Of a DNA stretch of 64,000 bases, positions 16,374 to 25,487 are shown one piece after another. Every line of letters begins with the position of its first letter. The stretch's first letter is position 1. The position numbers and the translations under genes were made by a program. This DNA is from Armatimonadota bacterium (GTDB lineage Bacteria; Armatimonadota; Fimbriimonadia; Fimbriimonadales; Fimbriimonadaceae), in assembly GCA_016125185.1 (NCBI GenBank), contig WGMG01000006.1, positions 62,001 through 126,000 of the forward strand. The letters are read 5' to 3'. Below the pieces are notes generated by a model, which did no database searches, had not been told where the DNA came from, and saw nothing but the letters and a program-made list of their open reading frames with translations.

Positions 16374-17321
16374 TTAGCCAGCCGGACCGGGAGGATCGAG
16401 ACTTGGCTCTAGATGCGCCTTCTCACCAAGGAATCCTAACACCAGAGCGGCCAAAATAACGACGGCACCGATGACCGTATTTTGTGAAGGAATCTTGTGA
16501 TCGACGGCCCAACTGAGCAGGGTGGCGATCGGCGGTTGAACCGCTATCGCGACCACTAACAAGGTCAACGGGGAAGTCTCGACGATGCGATACCAAATCG
16601 TGAAGGTCACGATTCCTGAGATCAGGATCAGGTAGAGCATCGGATAGAAGGTGCCGAATGAAAAGGCGGGCACGGTAAGCGGCAGGGAAGAGCCGAGAAC
16701 TGCGGCGGCTAGCCAAAATGCGGCGGCACCGCCCCACATCTGACCTACGAGGACGGAAACGCCGGAGGTGCGACGCGAAATCCGCGCGGCGATGATCCCC
16801 ATAAAGCACTCGATGATGACTCCCGAGCCGAACATCAGGTTGCCCTTCGTGTGCCCTAGCATGTCGGGAATCTTGAACCCGACAGCCACGATATAGGCGC
16901 CCACAAATGAGAGCAAAATGGCCGACCATCGTCGTGGCGACATTGCCTCGTCCTTCAACAGAAAGAACGACATGATAGCGGTCCAAAGCGGCGAGGTGGT
17001 GAGGAGCACGGTGCCTTCGACCTCGCTGGTCAGTCCCATCGAAGAGTAATACAGCAGGTGCGCCGGGCCAAAAAATAGAAAGCCGATCAGCAGTGACTTT
17101 GCCCAGTCCCTTTTCGGCATCGATTTGTATCCGCTGAACCGGCGAAAGTCGGGCGACAGAAGCAGAGCTGAAAGTAGGAGCGCAAGGGAGAGCCATCGCA
17201 CGCAGCCGATGCCGAGCGGTGAGAAGCCGGTCTCACGAGCACGACCAATCATCAGGTTGACGGGCGCCCAGAGGACGTGCAGCACCAAAACGATGTCTAG
17301 TATTCGGCGAGAGTCCTTCAA
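16374..17321 (-). CDS. EamA/DMT family transporter
   Basis: 315 residues, ten hydrophobic helices in two EamA repeats (residues ~5-140 and ~155-295). The repeats each end in a strongly hydrophobic helix (e.g. AILLSFVGAYIVAVGF). Family members export amino acids or metabolites; substrate unknown. TTG start overlaps the TGA of the upstream M23 peptidase (TTGA), so translation is probably coupled. Confidence 0.88.
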   Translation of the reverse strand: MKDSRRILDIVLVLHVLWAPVNLMIGRARETGFSPLGIGCVRWLSLALLLSALLLSPDFRRFSGYKSMPKRDWAKSLLIGFLFFGPAHLLYYSSMGLTSEVEGTVLLTTSPLWTAIMSFFLLKDEAMSPRRWSAILLSFVGAYIVAVGFKIPDMLGHTKGNLMFGSGVIIECFMGIIAARISRRTSGVSVLVGQMWGGAAAFWLAAAVLGSSLPLTVPAFSFGTFYPMLYLILISGIVTFTIWYRIVETSPLTLLVVAIAVQPPIATLLSWAVDHKIPSQNTVIGAVVILAALVLGFLGEKAHLEPSLDPPGPAG

Positions 17322-18157
17322 TTATCCGGTTGGACTATTTTGGTGACGACGGTTTGGTCGCCTTCTCGGCGAAAGTAGATCGACGCCGGTCGATCGGTGG
17401 GCCAAGAATCGACGTCGATTTGATCGACAAGGTCCTGGGGAAACTTGAACGTGACGAAGCTGGGGGACTTGGTGGTGATCACTCGTCCATTATCGTACTG
17501 CTTCGCGGTCAGCATTCCGTAGAAGGAGCCGGTCAAATGCACCCAATTTCGCTTGCAGACCTCGTAGCGTTCCTGCCCGCTTTCGGGAGCAGCTTCCAAG
17601 TTGCGGATGATACGAACCGGCCAGGCGGTTTTCATCGCGGCTTTGAGGGATGGATAAGGGTTGCGAATGCCTTTGGGCGAGAATAACTCGAAGTGCAGAT
17701 GCGGGCCGGTGGCATCGCCCGAGTCGCCGACGTATCCGATCAGTTGTCCCGATTGGACGTGGTCGCCGAATCGCAAGTTCGGTGCAAACATAAAGTCGAA
17801 GTTATCTTTGCCGTCGTTGGTGCCGGGCGTATCGTCGTTAAGGTGGGTTCCCAGGACCTTCCATCCATCGGAGCCATAAATCCAAAACGTGTGAACTTTG
17901 AAACCGACCACGCCGGAAATGGGTGCGACGATCGGCGTCATTTTTCGGGCACGGATGTCGATGGCGGTGTGGTGGAAGCCGCTTCGCTGAGTGTTGTAAT
18001 CGTCGTTGTATGAACACGATCCGATCAGCGGAAAGACCATCGGCAGGTGTACCCGTGCGAGCGGAAGATTGTGGTTCACGAACGGCGCGACGGGAGGCGG
18101 AAATTTTCCGTAAGCGGCCCACGTTTGGGCAGTAGCAAAGATAAAAGCGCCAATCAT
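17318..18157 (-). CDS. M23 family (LytM-type) metallopeptidase, exported
   Basis: 279 residues with an N-terminal signal segment. Zn-site motifs: HHTAIDIRA (His…Asp) and GPHLHFEL (HxH), with GDSGDATG just before, as in LytM/endopeptidases that cut peptidoglycan cross-links. The C-terminal ~100 residues are extra. A near-ideal Shine-Dalgarno (AAGGAGG) precedes the ATG. The 5' leader is long and structured (see 18165-18295), suggesting riboregulation. First gene of a unit with the EamA transporter. Confidence 0.9.
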   Translation of the reverse strand: MIGAFIFATAQTWAAYGKFPPPVAPFVNHNLPLARVHLPMVFPLIGSCSYNDDYNTQRSGFHHTAIDIRARKMTPIVAPISGVVGFKVHTFWIYGSDGWKVLGTHLNDDTPGTNDGKDNFDFMFAPNLRFGDHVQSGQLIGYVGDSGDATGPHLHFELFSPKGIRNPYPSLKAAMKTAWPVRIIRNLEAAPESGQERYEVCKRNWVHLTGSFYGMLTAKQYDNGRVITTKSPSFVTFKFPQDLVDQIDVDSWPTDRPASIYFRREGDQTVVTKIVQPDN

Positions 18158-18164
18158 CCATCTC

Positions 18165-18295
18165 CTCCTTGAGTGGTTTGCTCAGGTGGGTTGATCCCCG
18201 CTTCCGCGAATCGAAAGCGGACCTCTTTTTAGAGCAAACCCCACTTTGAGCGGTTCGGTCGCAGGAATCGACCGAATACTCGTATTATCGGCTTC
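18165..18295 (-). ncRNA. Structured 5' leader of the M23 peptidase gene (riboswitch candidate)
   Basis: On the minus strand, after a GATAAT (18289-18284), the leader holds a CGGTCG…CGACCG hairpin followed by AACCGCTC. Next come GGTTTGCTC (18240-18232) pairing perfectly with GAGCAAACC (18183-18175), and an enclosed CCGCTT…AAGCGG stem and GGGGATCAACCCACC. The pairing ends just before the Shine-Dalgarno. The GAACCGC…GGGG arrangement and the M23 target recall c-di-AMP (ydaO/yuaA) riboswitches. The conserved 3' strand of that class is not convincingly present, so the class is unassigned. Confidence 0.5.
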
Positions 18296-18430
18296 GAAAC
18301 GAGCCGCCCTTATGATTTTACGACACTTTCATGCACGCGTGTTCCCTTGTTTGGACCCTTAAAGAAAGCTTCTCCCAAACCCTCGAGGCGATGGTGGGTA
18401 GACTGGGGTCTCATCGAGAGTGAATTTGGA

Positions 18431-19585
18431 ATGAGTGACAGTGTTGCCGACAAATATCCTAACTACAGCCCGGGCCTAGAAGGCGTCATCGCCGGCATTA
18501 GCAGCATCTCCGATATCGATAGCGACCGAAGCAGTCTTCAGTACCGCGGATACGATGTCCACGACCTCGCGGAGAAGGGAAGTTATGAGGAAGTCGCTTT
18601 CCTGTTGCTGTACAAGAAGCTGCCGACCCAGGCCGAGCTCGATGGATTCAAGGGAGTGTTGGCCGCTGAGCGAGAGATTCCCGAATACATCTACGATATT
18701 CTCGCCAAGCTTCCCAAGAACACCCACCCCATGGACATGGTTCGCACCGCCTACTCGGCGCTTGCACCATCCGATCCGGACTACACCAAGCCGTCTACCG
18801 ACCACGAAGCCAATGTCCGCAAGGCGGTTCGCATCATTGCAAAGGCTTCGACAATCGTGGGCAATGGCCACCGAATTCGTCAGGGTTTGAGCCCGCTGAA
18901 GCCGAATGCTTCGCACGGCATCGCCGAAAACTTTCTCCACCTGTTCAGCGGCGAGACCCCAGTTCCGAAGACGGTTGAAGTCATGGACGCATCGCTCTGT
19001 CTTTACGCCGAACACGGTTTCAACGCTTCGACGTTTGCCAATCGAGTCACCGTTTCGACGCTGAGCGACCTGTATTCCGGCGTCGTGACTGGCATCGGTA
19101 CTCTCCGAGGTCCGCTGCATGGCGGCGCGAACGAGGAAGCCATGCACATGATTCTCGAAATTGGTGAGCCAAGCAAGGCTCAAGCTTGGATCGATGACGC
19201 TATCGCCAACAAGAAAAAGATTATGGGCTTTGGCCACCGCGAGTACAAGAATGGCGACAGCCGCGCATTCTACATGTCGAAGGTTGCCAAGGAACTCGGC
19301 GTCGAGAAGGGGAACACCAAGTTCAGCGAGATCGCCGATATTTTGGAAACGACGATGCGCGAGAAGAAGGGAATCTTCCCGAATGTGGACTTCCCTTCGG
19401 CTTACGCTTACTACCTTTTGGGGATTCCGATCGACCTTTATACGCCGCTCTTCGTGGTAGCACGGCTGGCCGGATACACGTCCCACGCGATCGAACAGCT
19501 CGATGGCAATCGCCTCATCCGTCCGAAGTGCATCTACGACGGCGCGAAGAATCTCGAGTACGTTCCTATTAGTCAGCGACAATAA
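18431..19585 (+). CDS. gltA: Citrate synthase (possibly 2-methylcitrate synthase)
   Basis: 384 residues from ATG 18431; a TTG further up (18347) adds 28 unconserved residues. Catalytic segments: first His in LHGGANEEAM, second His in GFGHREYKNGD, Asp in FPNVDFPSAY. SSLQYRGYDVHDLAEK and PLFVVARLAGY are also family signatures. It condenses acetyl-CoA (or propionyl-CoA) with oxaloacetate. The short form is shared with methylcitrate synthases, so the PrpB-like enzyme at 4 kb leaves that role open. A long frame on the opposite strand is a shadow. Confidence 0.93.
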   Translation: MSDSVADKYPNYSPGLEGVIAGISSISDIDSDRSSLQYRGYDVHDLAEKGSYEEVAFLLLYKKLPTQAELDGFKGVLAAEREIPEYIYDILAKLPKNTHPMDMVRTAYSALAPSDPDYTKPSTDHEANVRKAVRIIAKASTIVGNGHRIRQGLSPLKPNASHGIAENFLHLFSGETPVPKTVEVMDASLCLYAEHGFNASTFANRVTVSTLSDLYSGVVTGIGTLRGPLHGGANEEAMHMILEIGEPSKAQAWIDDAIANKKKIMGFGHREYKNGDSRAFYMSKVAKELGVEKGNTKFSEIADILETTMREKKGIFPNVDFPSAYAYYLLGIPIDLYTPLFVVARLAGYTSHAIEQLDGNRLIRPKCIYDGAKNLEYVPISQRQ

Positions 19586-19587
19586 CA

Positions 19588-20022
19588 ATGAGTCGATGCG
19601 GCGCGGGTCTGGTTCCTTCAAAATCACCAAACCCGCGCTGGATGCTAGCCATCGTGGGCCTCTCTTTGGTCGGGTGCCGGCCTACCTACTCAGTTCGAGA
19701 TATTCACGGCGCATGGACCGGCGATAAGCAGGCTCCAGGCTACGATTCCATGCTCATCTTTGCAACCGACGGAACCTACTCCCTCAGTTACCACCAAGAT
19801 AAAGATAACTATCGCTACATGGGCACTTTTCAGGTGAAGGGCGATCAGATTCAGCTTCAACAGCAACGCGTAGTGCATGGCAAAGACGACCATCAGGAGG
19901 CCAAATCCTGGTCCAGCCAGCTTGTCTGGCTATCGGACGACCATATCGAGCTTTACACAGACGGGCATTCGGAAAAGTACACCCGCTTCGTGCCCAAAAA
20001 CGGCAAGAGCCCCACACTGTGA
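19588..20022 (+). CDS. Small lipoprotein, unknown
   Basis: 144 residues with a lipoprotein signal (hydrophobic stretch then lipobox LVGC, Cys near residue 30). The mature domain has a lipocalin-like flavour (IHGAWTGDK…GTYSLSY…YMGTFQVKGDQIQL). It begins 2 bp after the citrate synthase stop and is probably cotranscribed. A later Met at residue 19 would also give a good signal. A 6-bp hairpin (20006-20028) overlaps the stop. Confidence 0.7.
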   Translation: MSRCGAGLVPSKSPNPRWMLAIVGLSLVGCRPTYSVRDIHGAWTGDKQAPGYDSMLIFATDGTYSLSYHQDKDNYRYMGTFQVKGDQIQLQQQRVVHGKDDHQEAKSWSSQLVWLSDDHIELYTDGHSEKYTRFVPKNGKSPTL

Positions 20023-20052
20023 GGCTCTGTCGGTATGGTTGGGATGGTAGGT

Positions 20053-21771
20053 TTAGGATCGTCCCCAAAGAGCTTTGACTTCGCTGAGAGTCAATCGGTA
20101 GTCGCTCCACGGGAAGTATCCGTTCACGTTGTTGCTGTCGTCGGTGTATACGCCGGTCTCGGTTCGCGGATCAGTATAGTATCCGCCCCACCAGTAGATT
20201 CGTCCGAGGTGCGAAGACAAGGTGCCGGCCATGTCCTGGTTGTACAGTTCGGTTCGGATTGCGGCGAGGATGCTCTCTCGGCTAGCCGGAAGCTGGGTGA
20301 GCGGAGTGAGGTAGCCACCCTGCATCATGTAGCTGCGGGAAAAGCTTCGGAGCTGATCCATGGTCATGCCTTGGTAGTTCGGCAGGGAACCGTTTTCAAG
20401 AGTCGCCGTTGGATCGAGTTTGATTCCACCGCTTTGAGCTCCAGTGAAGTAACACTCCGTGACGTCGACGATGTTACTGTTGCCCGGCATCTGGAGGTTG
20501 GCCACCAACTCCACCTGCTTATTCAATTCGGCAACCCATCGCTTGGCGTATTCTTGAGGGGTTTCCCATCGGCCCATGGAGGCGTTGATCGGGCTGCTGG
20601 TCAACTGATCGTCAGCGTTAGGGCTGCTGTAGGGGTTGAGGGCCGTGAATCGCCAGCGATAGATGGGCGAGTTAAAGTGCAACGCTCGTCGACCGCAGTA
20701 GGTCGGCCAGTTCTTGCCCTGCATCTCTTTCGAATAGGATGAGATTTCGTTGAGAGCCGGCGCCAAGTTGCCGCCCCATTGGATGTTGCGAAGCTGTCCC
20801 TTGACGTAGTTGATGTGGTAGCTGTCTACGTTCTCCGAGAACATAGAGAAGGCGGGCATCGTGATCGGGTTGGTCCCGAAGGTGTCCGGCACACCGTAAT
20901 TCGTCTTATATGACTTATAAGGTTGGTAGTCGATGCCAGCCATAGTGGCTTCGAGGACCGAACCAACGCCTTGCCATGAGCCAACGGCTCCGTCGATCGA
21001 ACCGCCCGGGTGTCCACCAGCGGGTTCATTGCCCATCTGGAAGCCCATTCGAGCCACGAAATTCTCGGTCATGTCTCCTGTGCCGGTTCGAGCTCGAACC
21101 ACCGTGGCCGCGTAGTCGTTGACGTCGTATACGAAGTTCTGAACGTGGTTGCGCAGATATGGATAGTACTGTGTGTAGGGTCGCCACCAGTCTCGCTTGG
21201 CTGGGTCTCCAGTTTGGATCGGCGTGCTCAACGTGCTTCCCCATGGATTGACGGTGATGTTGCTCCAGGAGTCGGCAGTGGCATTGGAAGGAGCGACGCC
21301 CGGAGTCACGTTCCACAGCAGATTGAGTCCGTTGCTGAGGTCCGTCCCACGGAACATAATTCGGCTGATGATTGCGCTGTAGTCTCTTGCGGCATTTCCG
21401 TGCCCCTTCGGATTGAAGGGATCGGGGAATCGGTTACTCAAGTTGGCAGTCACACGAACCCATGTATTCTTCGGCAGAAGGTCGGTCATCTCATACAAAT
21501 CGGTCCACAAATGGTTTGCCGGGTCGCTCCATGTTCGTCCGGTCGTTACCTGAGCCACGCCGGTTCCAGTCATGACTGCGGTGGAGTTGTTCCAGCGGGC
21601 GCTGGCCTTGCCATCGTTGAACACGAAGTTCTTGTAGTCCGATGATGTCTGATAACCAAAGAGGTCGGGTGCCGGAGCATTGAATCCGAACCGTTGCGCA
21701 TACCACGCTTCCGTTTGTGCCATTGCGACCCCACTGATTAAGAGCATCGCCGCTGCCGAGAGAGACTTCAT
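20053..21771 (-). CDS. Large secreted protein, unknown (glycosidase-like features)
   Basis: 572 residues starting with a clear signal peptide (MKSLSAAAMLLISGVAMAQ). Mature protein is Trp/Tyr/Asn-rich. It includes MGFQMGNEPAGGHPGG, reminiscent of the Asn-Glu-Pro motif holding the acid/base Glu of clan-A glycoside hydrolases, plus a C-terminal IYWWGGYYTDP. I cannot assign a family. The frame stays open 182 codons upstream, but that part is antisense to purD and low complexity, so I start at 21771. Confidence 0.75.
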   Translation of the reverse strand: MKSLSAAAMLLISGVAMAQTEAWYAQRFGFNAPAPDLFGYQTSSDYKNFVFNDGKASARWNNSTAVMTGTGVAQVTTGRTWSDPANHLWTDLYEMTDLLPKNTWVRVTANLSNRFPDPFNPKGHGNAARDYSAIISRIMFRGTDLSNGLNLLWNVTPGVAPSNATADSWSNITVNPWGSTLSTPIQTGDPAKRDWWRPYTQYYPYLRNHVQNFVYDVNDYAATVVRARTGTGDMTENFVARMGFQMGNEPAGGHPGGSIDGAVGSWQGVGSVLEATMAGIDYQPYKSYKTNYGVPDTFGTNPITMPAFSMFSENVDSYHINYVKGQLRNIQWGGNLAPALNEISSYSKEMQGKNWPTYCGRRALHFNSPIYRWRFTALNPYSSPNADDQLTSSPINASMGRWETPQEYAKRWVAELNKQVELVANLQMPGNSNIVDVTECYFTGAQSGGIKLDPTATLENGSLPNYQGMTMDQLRSFSRSYMMQGGYLTPLTQLPASRESILAAIRTELYNQDMAGTLSSHLGRIYWWGGYYTDPRTETGVYTDDSNNVNGYFPWSDYRLTLSEVKALWGRS

Positions 21772-22006
21772 GCCTGGGAAATGCCTTATCCCCGCAAACA
21801 ACGAATCAAGAAGATTGCTAGGTCTGGCCTCTGGGGTTCCAAAACCGCTCCTTTTACGGGGTTCGTTGGCACAAGGGCTACGATTTGAGCCTGAGTCCTG
21901 GTGTTTCCTTTGTGTGGAAAACTTAAACACCTTGTGAGGTTTCCAGCTTAAATACTGTACAAAGCACCCCGGTTTTTTTGCGAATTCTGATCGGTAAACT
22001 GTTTTC
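21772..22006. other. Intergenic region between the secreted protein and purD
   Basis: 235 bp without a gene. It contains a hairpin with GGTGTTT (21900-21906) and AAACACC (21925-21931) and the purD -10 TAAACT (21995-22000). The long leader of the leftward gene matches no riboswitch I can name. Confidence 0.5.
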
Positions 22007-23242
22007 GTGCGAATACTCGTAATCGGCAGCGGCGGACGGGAACATGCTCTTGCTTGGAAGCTAGCCGAAGAAGCCGAAGTGATCTGCGCCCCCGGGAATG
22101 CCGGTATCACCGAGGACGTAGAGTGTGCGAACGTCTCGACCATGGATTTCGCGTCGATCCTTGGGCTGGTGAGAGACCGCGCCGTCGACCTGGTGGTTGT
22201 CGGTCCAGAAGATCCCCTCGTGATGGGGCTAGCCGATGCCCTGCGAGACCAAGGGATTCCCACTTTTGGGCCTGGTCGAGCGGCAGCCCAGTTGGAGGGG
22301 TCGAAGGCATTTTCCAAAGCAATGATGATGCGCGCCGGAGTTCCGACGGCGGGCTACCAAACCTTTATCGATGGGACGGCGGCAAAAGAGTATTGCCGGC
22401 GGATGTTCGGCGAGGAGCGGCAAGTGGCACTGAAGGCCAGCGGTAACGCCCTGGGCAAAGGCGTCATCGTTTGTTCCATGCTAGAACAGGCACTGGAGGG
22501 TGTCGATCAATTGCGAGCCCTGGGCGAGGCGGGTCGAACGCTGGTCATCGAAGAACGTCTGATCGGTCGCGAGTTTAGTTTGCTGACGCTGGTTTCGGAC
22601 GACGGCATCCACAGCCTGCCGATCGCCCAAGACTACAAGCGCGTGTTTGACGGCGACGAAGGGTCGAATACAGGCGGAATGGGCTCATACTCGCCGCTCG
22701 ATTGGGTTGAGCCAGGGCTGGTCGAGCAGGTTGAGAAGGAAGTGGTTTTGCCCGTGGTGAAAGCTCTCCAGGAAGACAAAATTTCGTATCGTGGCGTGCT
22801 GTTCAGCGGTTTGATGGTGACAGCGGACGGTCCAAAGTGCATTGAATACAATGTGCGTTTTGGCGACCCGGAAACGCAAACCGTTTTGCGGCGTCTTGGG
22901 CCAGGATTATCCGAAGCTCTTTTTGCCTGCGCCCAGGGCGCGCCGATTCCGGCGATACCGGTCTTGCCAGACAAAGCCATCACCGTAGTCTTGGCTAGCG
23001 GTGGATATCCGGGTGAATACGCGAAGGGCAAACCAATCGAGATTGGCAAACTTGATCCGGCAGTCAAGGTTTTTCATGCAGGTACGGCGAAGAAGGATGG
23101 CCAACTGGTGACCAATGGAGGGCGTGTGCTAGGAGTTTCGGCTGTGGGGGCCACGGCCGAAGTGGCTCGGAGCCTGGCATACGAAGCCATCGGAAAAATA
23201 TCCTTCGATGGAATGCACTTCCGAAAGGATATTGGAGCGTAG
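22007..23242 (+). CDS. purD: Phosphoribosylamine-glycine ligase
   Basis: 411 residues. The ATP-grasp enzyme joins 5-phosphoribosylamine and glycine in purine synthesis. Motifs: N-terminal IGSGGREHALAWKL, VVGPEDPLVMGLADAL, KASGNALGKGVIV, TGGMGSYSP and EYNVRFGDPETQ. The GTG start follows TAAACT by 6 nt, with no Shine-Dalgarno, a likely leaderless promoter. It heads a group with the proteasome-like and rqcH genes (8-bp gap, then 4-bp overlap). Confidence 0.96.
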   Translation: MRILVIGSGGREHALAWKLAEEAEVICAPGNAGITEDVECANVSTMDFASILGLVRDRAVDLVVVGPEDPLVMGLADALRDQGIPTFGPGRAAAQLEGSKAFSKAMMMRAGVPTAGYQTFIDGTAAKEYCRRMFGEERQVALKASGNALGKGVIVCSMLEQALEGVDQLRALGEAGRTLVIEERLIGREFSLLTLVSDDGIHSLPIAQDYKRVFDGDEGSNTGGMGSYSPLDWVEPGLVEQVEKEVVLPVVKALQEDKISYRGVLFSGLMVTADGPKCIEYNVRFGDPETQTVLRRLGPGLSEALFACAQGAPIPAIPVLPDKAITVVLASGGYPGEYAKGKPIEIGKLDPAVKVFHAGTAKKDGQLVTNGGRVLGVSAVGATAEVARSLAYEAIGKISFDGMHFRKDIGA

Positions 23243-23250
23243 AAGGAATC

Positions 23251-23916
23251 ATGCTTAACCCCTATGACTGGCAGGAGGCGATGAACAATCGCGTTTCCTA
23301 CATCGTTAATCGCATCGAAAAGGGAGCGCCGGTCCTCGCCGTCAGCCTGGAAGCGGGCATCCTGCTCTTCACATATCGACGACAAAGCCCGAAGATTTTT
23401 GAAATCTACGATCGATTGGGCTTCGCCGGTTTGGGGCAGCAGTCGGATATCGAGTCGATCCGTGTGATGGCGGTTGAATTCGCCCATCGAGAGGGCTTCT
23501 CGCGCAGTGAGCAGGATGTGACTGTTCAACGCGTGGTGACGGCGGTGAGCGGGCCGGTTAAGAAGTCTTTCGCCGATTTCTCCTATTCGCCAACGCTTGC
23601 TATGTCGCTTTTTGCCGAACTTGGTTCGACTCCCGAACTAGATTCGTTTTACGTCGTCGACTTTGACGGCGACTACCATCTGCACAAACACTCGGTGGTG
23701 CTGAGTGGACGAAACCAACTAAAGAAGGCACTGCATGAACAGGTTCCCGTCAAAACAACAGTTGAAAAAGCGATCCCGAAGCTCCAGGAACTGTGGGGAG
23801 AAATTGCCAGCTTCGACGGTGAAGAGGAAGTCATTTTGGATGGAATGACGCCAGAGGTGCTGTTGATGGAGAGGAATTCGCTTCGGGAAAACGTTTTTCG
23901 AGAAATCCAGGTTTGA
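23251..23916 (+). CDS. prcA: Proteasome alpha-subunit homologue
   Basis: 221 residues aligning by eye with actinobacterial 20S proteasome alpha subunits. The N-terminal PYDWQEAMNNRVSYI corresponds to PYxxxxEAMxxR. GAPVLAVSLEAGILLF is the core strand pair, SPKIFEIYDRLGFAGLG matches KIxExYDRxGFAxxG, followed by FAHREG…DVT. A C-terminal ~60-residue extension is divergent. Alpha subunits lack the Thr nucleophile, and none is seen. No beta subunit, Pup or ATPase is in the window. AAGGAATC precedes the ATG, and the stop overlaps rqcH. A different Ntn-fold role cannot be excluded. Confidence 0.78.
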   Translation: MLNPYDWQEAMNNRVSYIVNRIEKGAPVLAVSLEAGILLFTYRRQSPKIFEIYDRLGFAGLGQQSDIESIRVMAVEFAHREGFSRSEQDVTVQRVVTAVSGPVKKSFADFSYSPTLAMSLFAELGSTPELDSFYVVDFDGDYHLHKHSVVLSGRNQLKKALHEQVPVKTTVEKAIPKLQELWGEIASFDGEEEVILDGMTPEVLLMERNSLRENVFREIQV

Positions 23917-25439
23917 AGCGAATTCAGTTTGAGGCGATCACTCTTGCGGCAGTCTGTACGGACCTAGCAAAATGTCTGGGTTCCAAAGTTCAGGCCGTTC
24001 GACAGCCGAACGAAAATGAGATTGTCATCGAACTGTATGGAAGGGGTGAAGTTCGTCACCTGTTGATCTGTGGACACCCGGAGTTCTTTCGCGTCCATTT
24101 TGTTTCCCGTCGCCCCACCACCCTGCCATCTCCGCCGCAGTTCTGCACGGCATTGCGGACGAATCTCGTGGGTCTGCATTTAGAGTCGGTGACGATGGTG
24201 AAGAGTGACCGACTGCTTTGCCTCGACTTCGAGGGTTGGAAGTTGTACGCAGAACTCATGGGCAAGCACTCCAACGTCATCTTAGTCAACGAAAATAATA
24301 CGGTGCTGGGAGCCATGAAGTGGGTGGGACGATCGAAGTCCAAACGTCCAATTCAGCCACAACAGAAGTATGAACTTCCGCCTGTACTTCGCGATCGGCC
24401 AGACCTGAGCGAATTCGCCGGACCTCCCACGGGAGTTGAGCCGCGCCAAGTGGTTGCGGAACCTTCTGCATGGAAACCAGGATTGTCCATGTCGGCCGGT
24501 GCCTACCCATTCGATCTCTCTGCTACCTATTCGGACTGGGTTCCGGCTGAGTCCATCAGTCGAGCCCTGGAAGATTTCTACCTAGTCGAGGTTCAGCGGC
24601 AGGAGATCGAAAGCAAGCGGAGTTGGCTTTCGTCGCAGGTCGAACGCGTTTTACTGGCTCGTGAGGTTGCGCTTGCTAGTCTGTTGGAGGCGAGAGAAGC
24701 GGGCGGCAAGGCGGCCAAATGGCAGCGTTACGGAGAACTATTGCTCGCCTACGCGGGCATGGTCGGAGAAGGATCGGAGACGACCGATCTCTTCGATTAC
24801 GACGGTTCCCCACTGACCATCAAGCTCGATCCTGGACTCGACGCTAAAGACAACGCGCTTCGCTATTTCGAAAAGGCGAAGAAGGCAAAAGGGCGGCAAG
24901 GCTTGGTGAGCGAGCAAATCGAGCGAATCGAGGCGAGCGCAGCGGCTTTGCGGAAGACATTGGCTGAGATTGAAGAGGCTCATTCAGTCCAAATCCTTGA
25001 AGGAATCGAGGAGGAGGTGCGGAAGAATCGGTGGCTCCACGAACAACCGGTTGCAAAGGGCGGTACCGCCGAACGCCCCTATGAGGGGCACAAAATCCGT
25101 GAAATCCTGGGCCCAAGCAACTACCGAATCCTGTATGGTGATACCGCCGAAGCGAACGACTACCTGACTCTGAGGGTAGCCAAGAGCAATGACTATTGGC
25201 TCCACGTTCGGGGTCACACCTCGGCACATGTGGTAATCCAAACCCACAACCAGCCCGACAAGGTGGGTAGGGAAGTCCTTTTGGCGGCGGCCAAGATCGC
25301 AGTTCAGCACTCGAACCAAAAGCACGCGGGCTACGTTCCGGTGGACTATACGCTCAAGAAATATGTACGGAAACTGAAGGGTGCGCCGAAGGGCACGGCG
25401 CTTTATGTCAACGAGAAAACCCTTCATGTCGAAGGTTAG
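23913..25439 (+). CDS. rqcH: RqcH / NFACT-family ribosome quality control factor
   Basis: 508 residues in NFACT order: NFACT-N (1-~180) with the conserved Asp-Arg of SDRLLCLDF that bacterial RqcH needs for tRNA binding; a helical/coiled-coil middle (~205-360); and NFACT-R (~385-508) with NDYWLHVRGHTSAHVVIQ and YVNEKTLHVEG. RqcH tags stalled nascent chains on 60S/50S-type obstructed subunits with alanine for proteolysis. TTG overlaps the TGA of the proteasome-like gene (TTGA), so translation is coupled. Confidence 0.9.
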   Translation: MKRIQFEAITLAAVCTDLAKCLGSKVQAVRQPNENEIVIELYGRGEVRHLLICGHPEFFRVHFVSRRPTTLPSPPQFCTALRTNLVGLHLESVTMVKSDRLLCLDFEGWKLYAELMGKHSNVILVNENNTVLGAMKWVGRSKSKRPIQPQQKYELPPVLRDRPDLSEFAGPPTGVEPRQVVAEPSAWKPGLSMSAGAYPFDLSATYSDWVPAESISRALEDFYLVEVQRQEIESKRSWLSSQVERVLLAREVALASLLEAREAGGKAAKWQRYGELLLAYAGMVGEGSETTDLFDYDGSPLTIKLDPGLDAKDNALRYFEKAKKAKGRQGLVSEQIERIEASAAALRKTLAEIEEAHSVQILEGIEEEVRKNRWLHEQPVAKGGTAERPYEGHKIREILGPSNYRILYGDTAEANDYLTLRVAKSNDYWLHVRGHTSAHVVIQTHNQPDKVGREVLLAAAKIAVQHSNQKHAGYVPVDYTLKKYVRKLKGAPKGTALYVNEKTLHVEG

Positions 25440-25487
25440 CGGAACCTTTTTGGAAGTATTATCCTATGGGCTCTCGCCGAGAAGCAT

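Noticed and set aside
18476-19630. A 384-codon open frame antisense to citrate synthase
   Set aside because: It mirrors the gltA frame and carries no domain; long antisense frames are expected in G+C-rich coding DNA.
21772-22317. Upstream extension of the 572-residue secreted protein
   Set aside because: The extra 182 codons are low complexity and antisense to purD; a perfect signal peptide begins at 21771.
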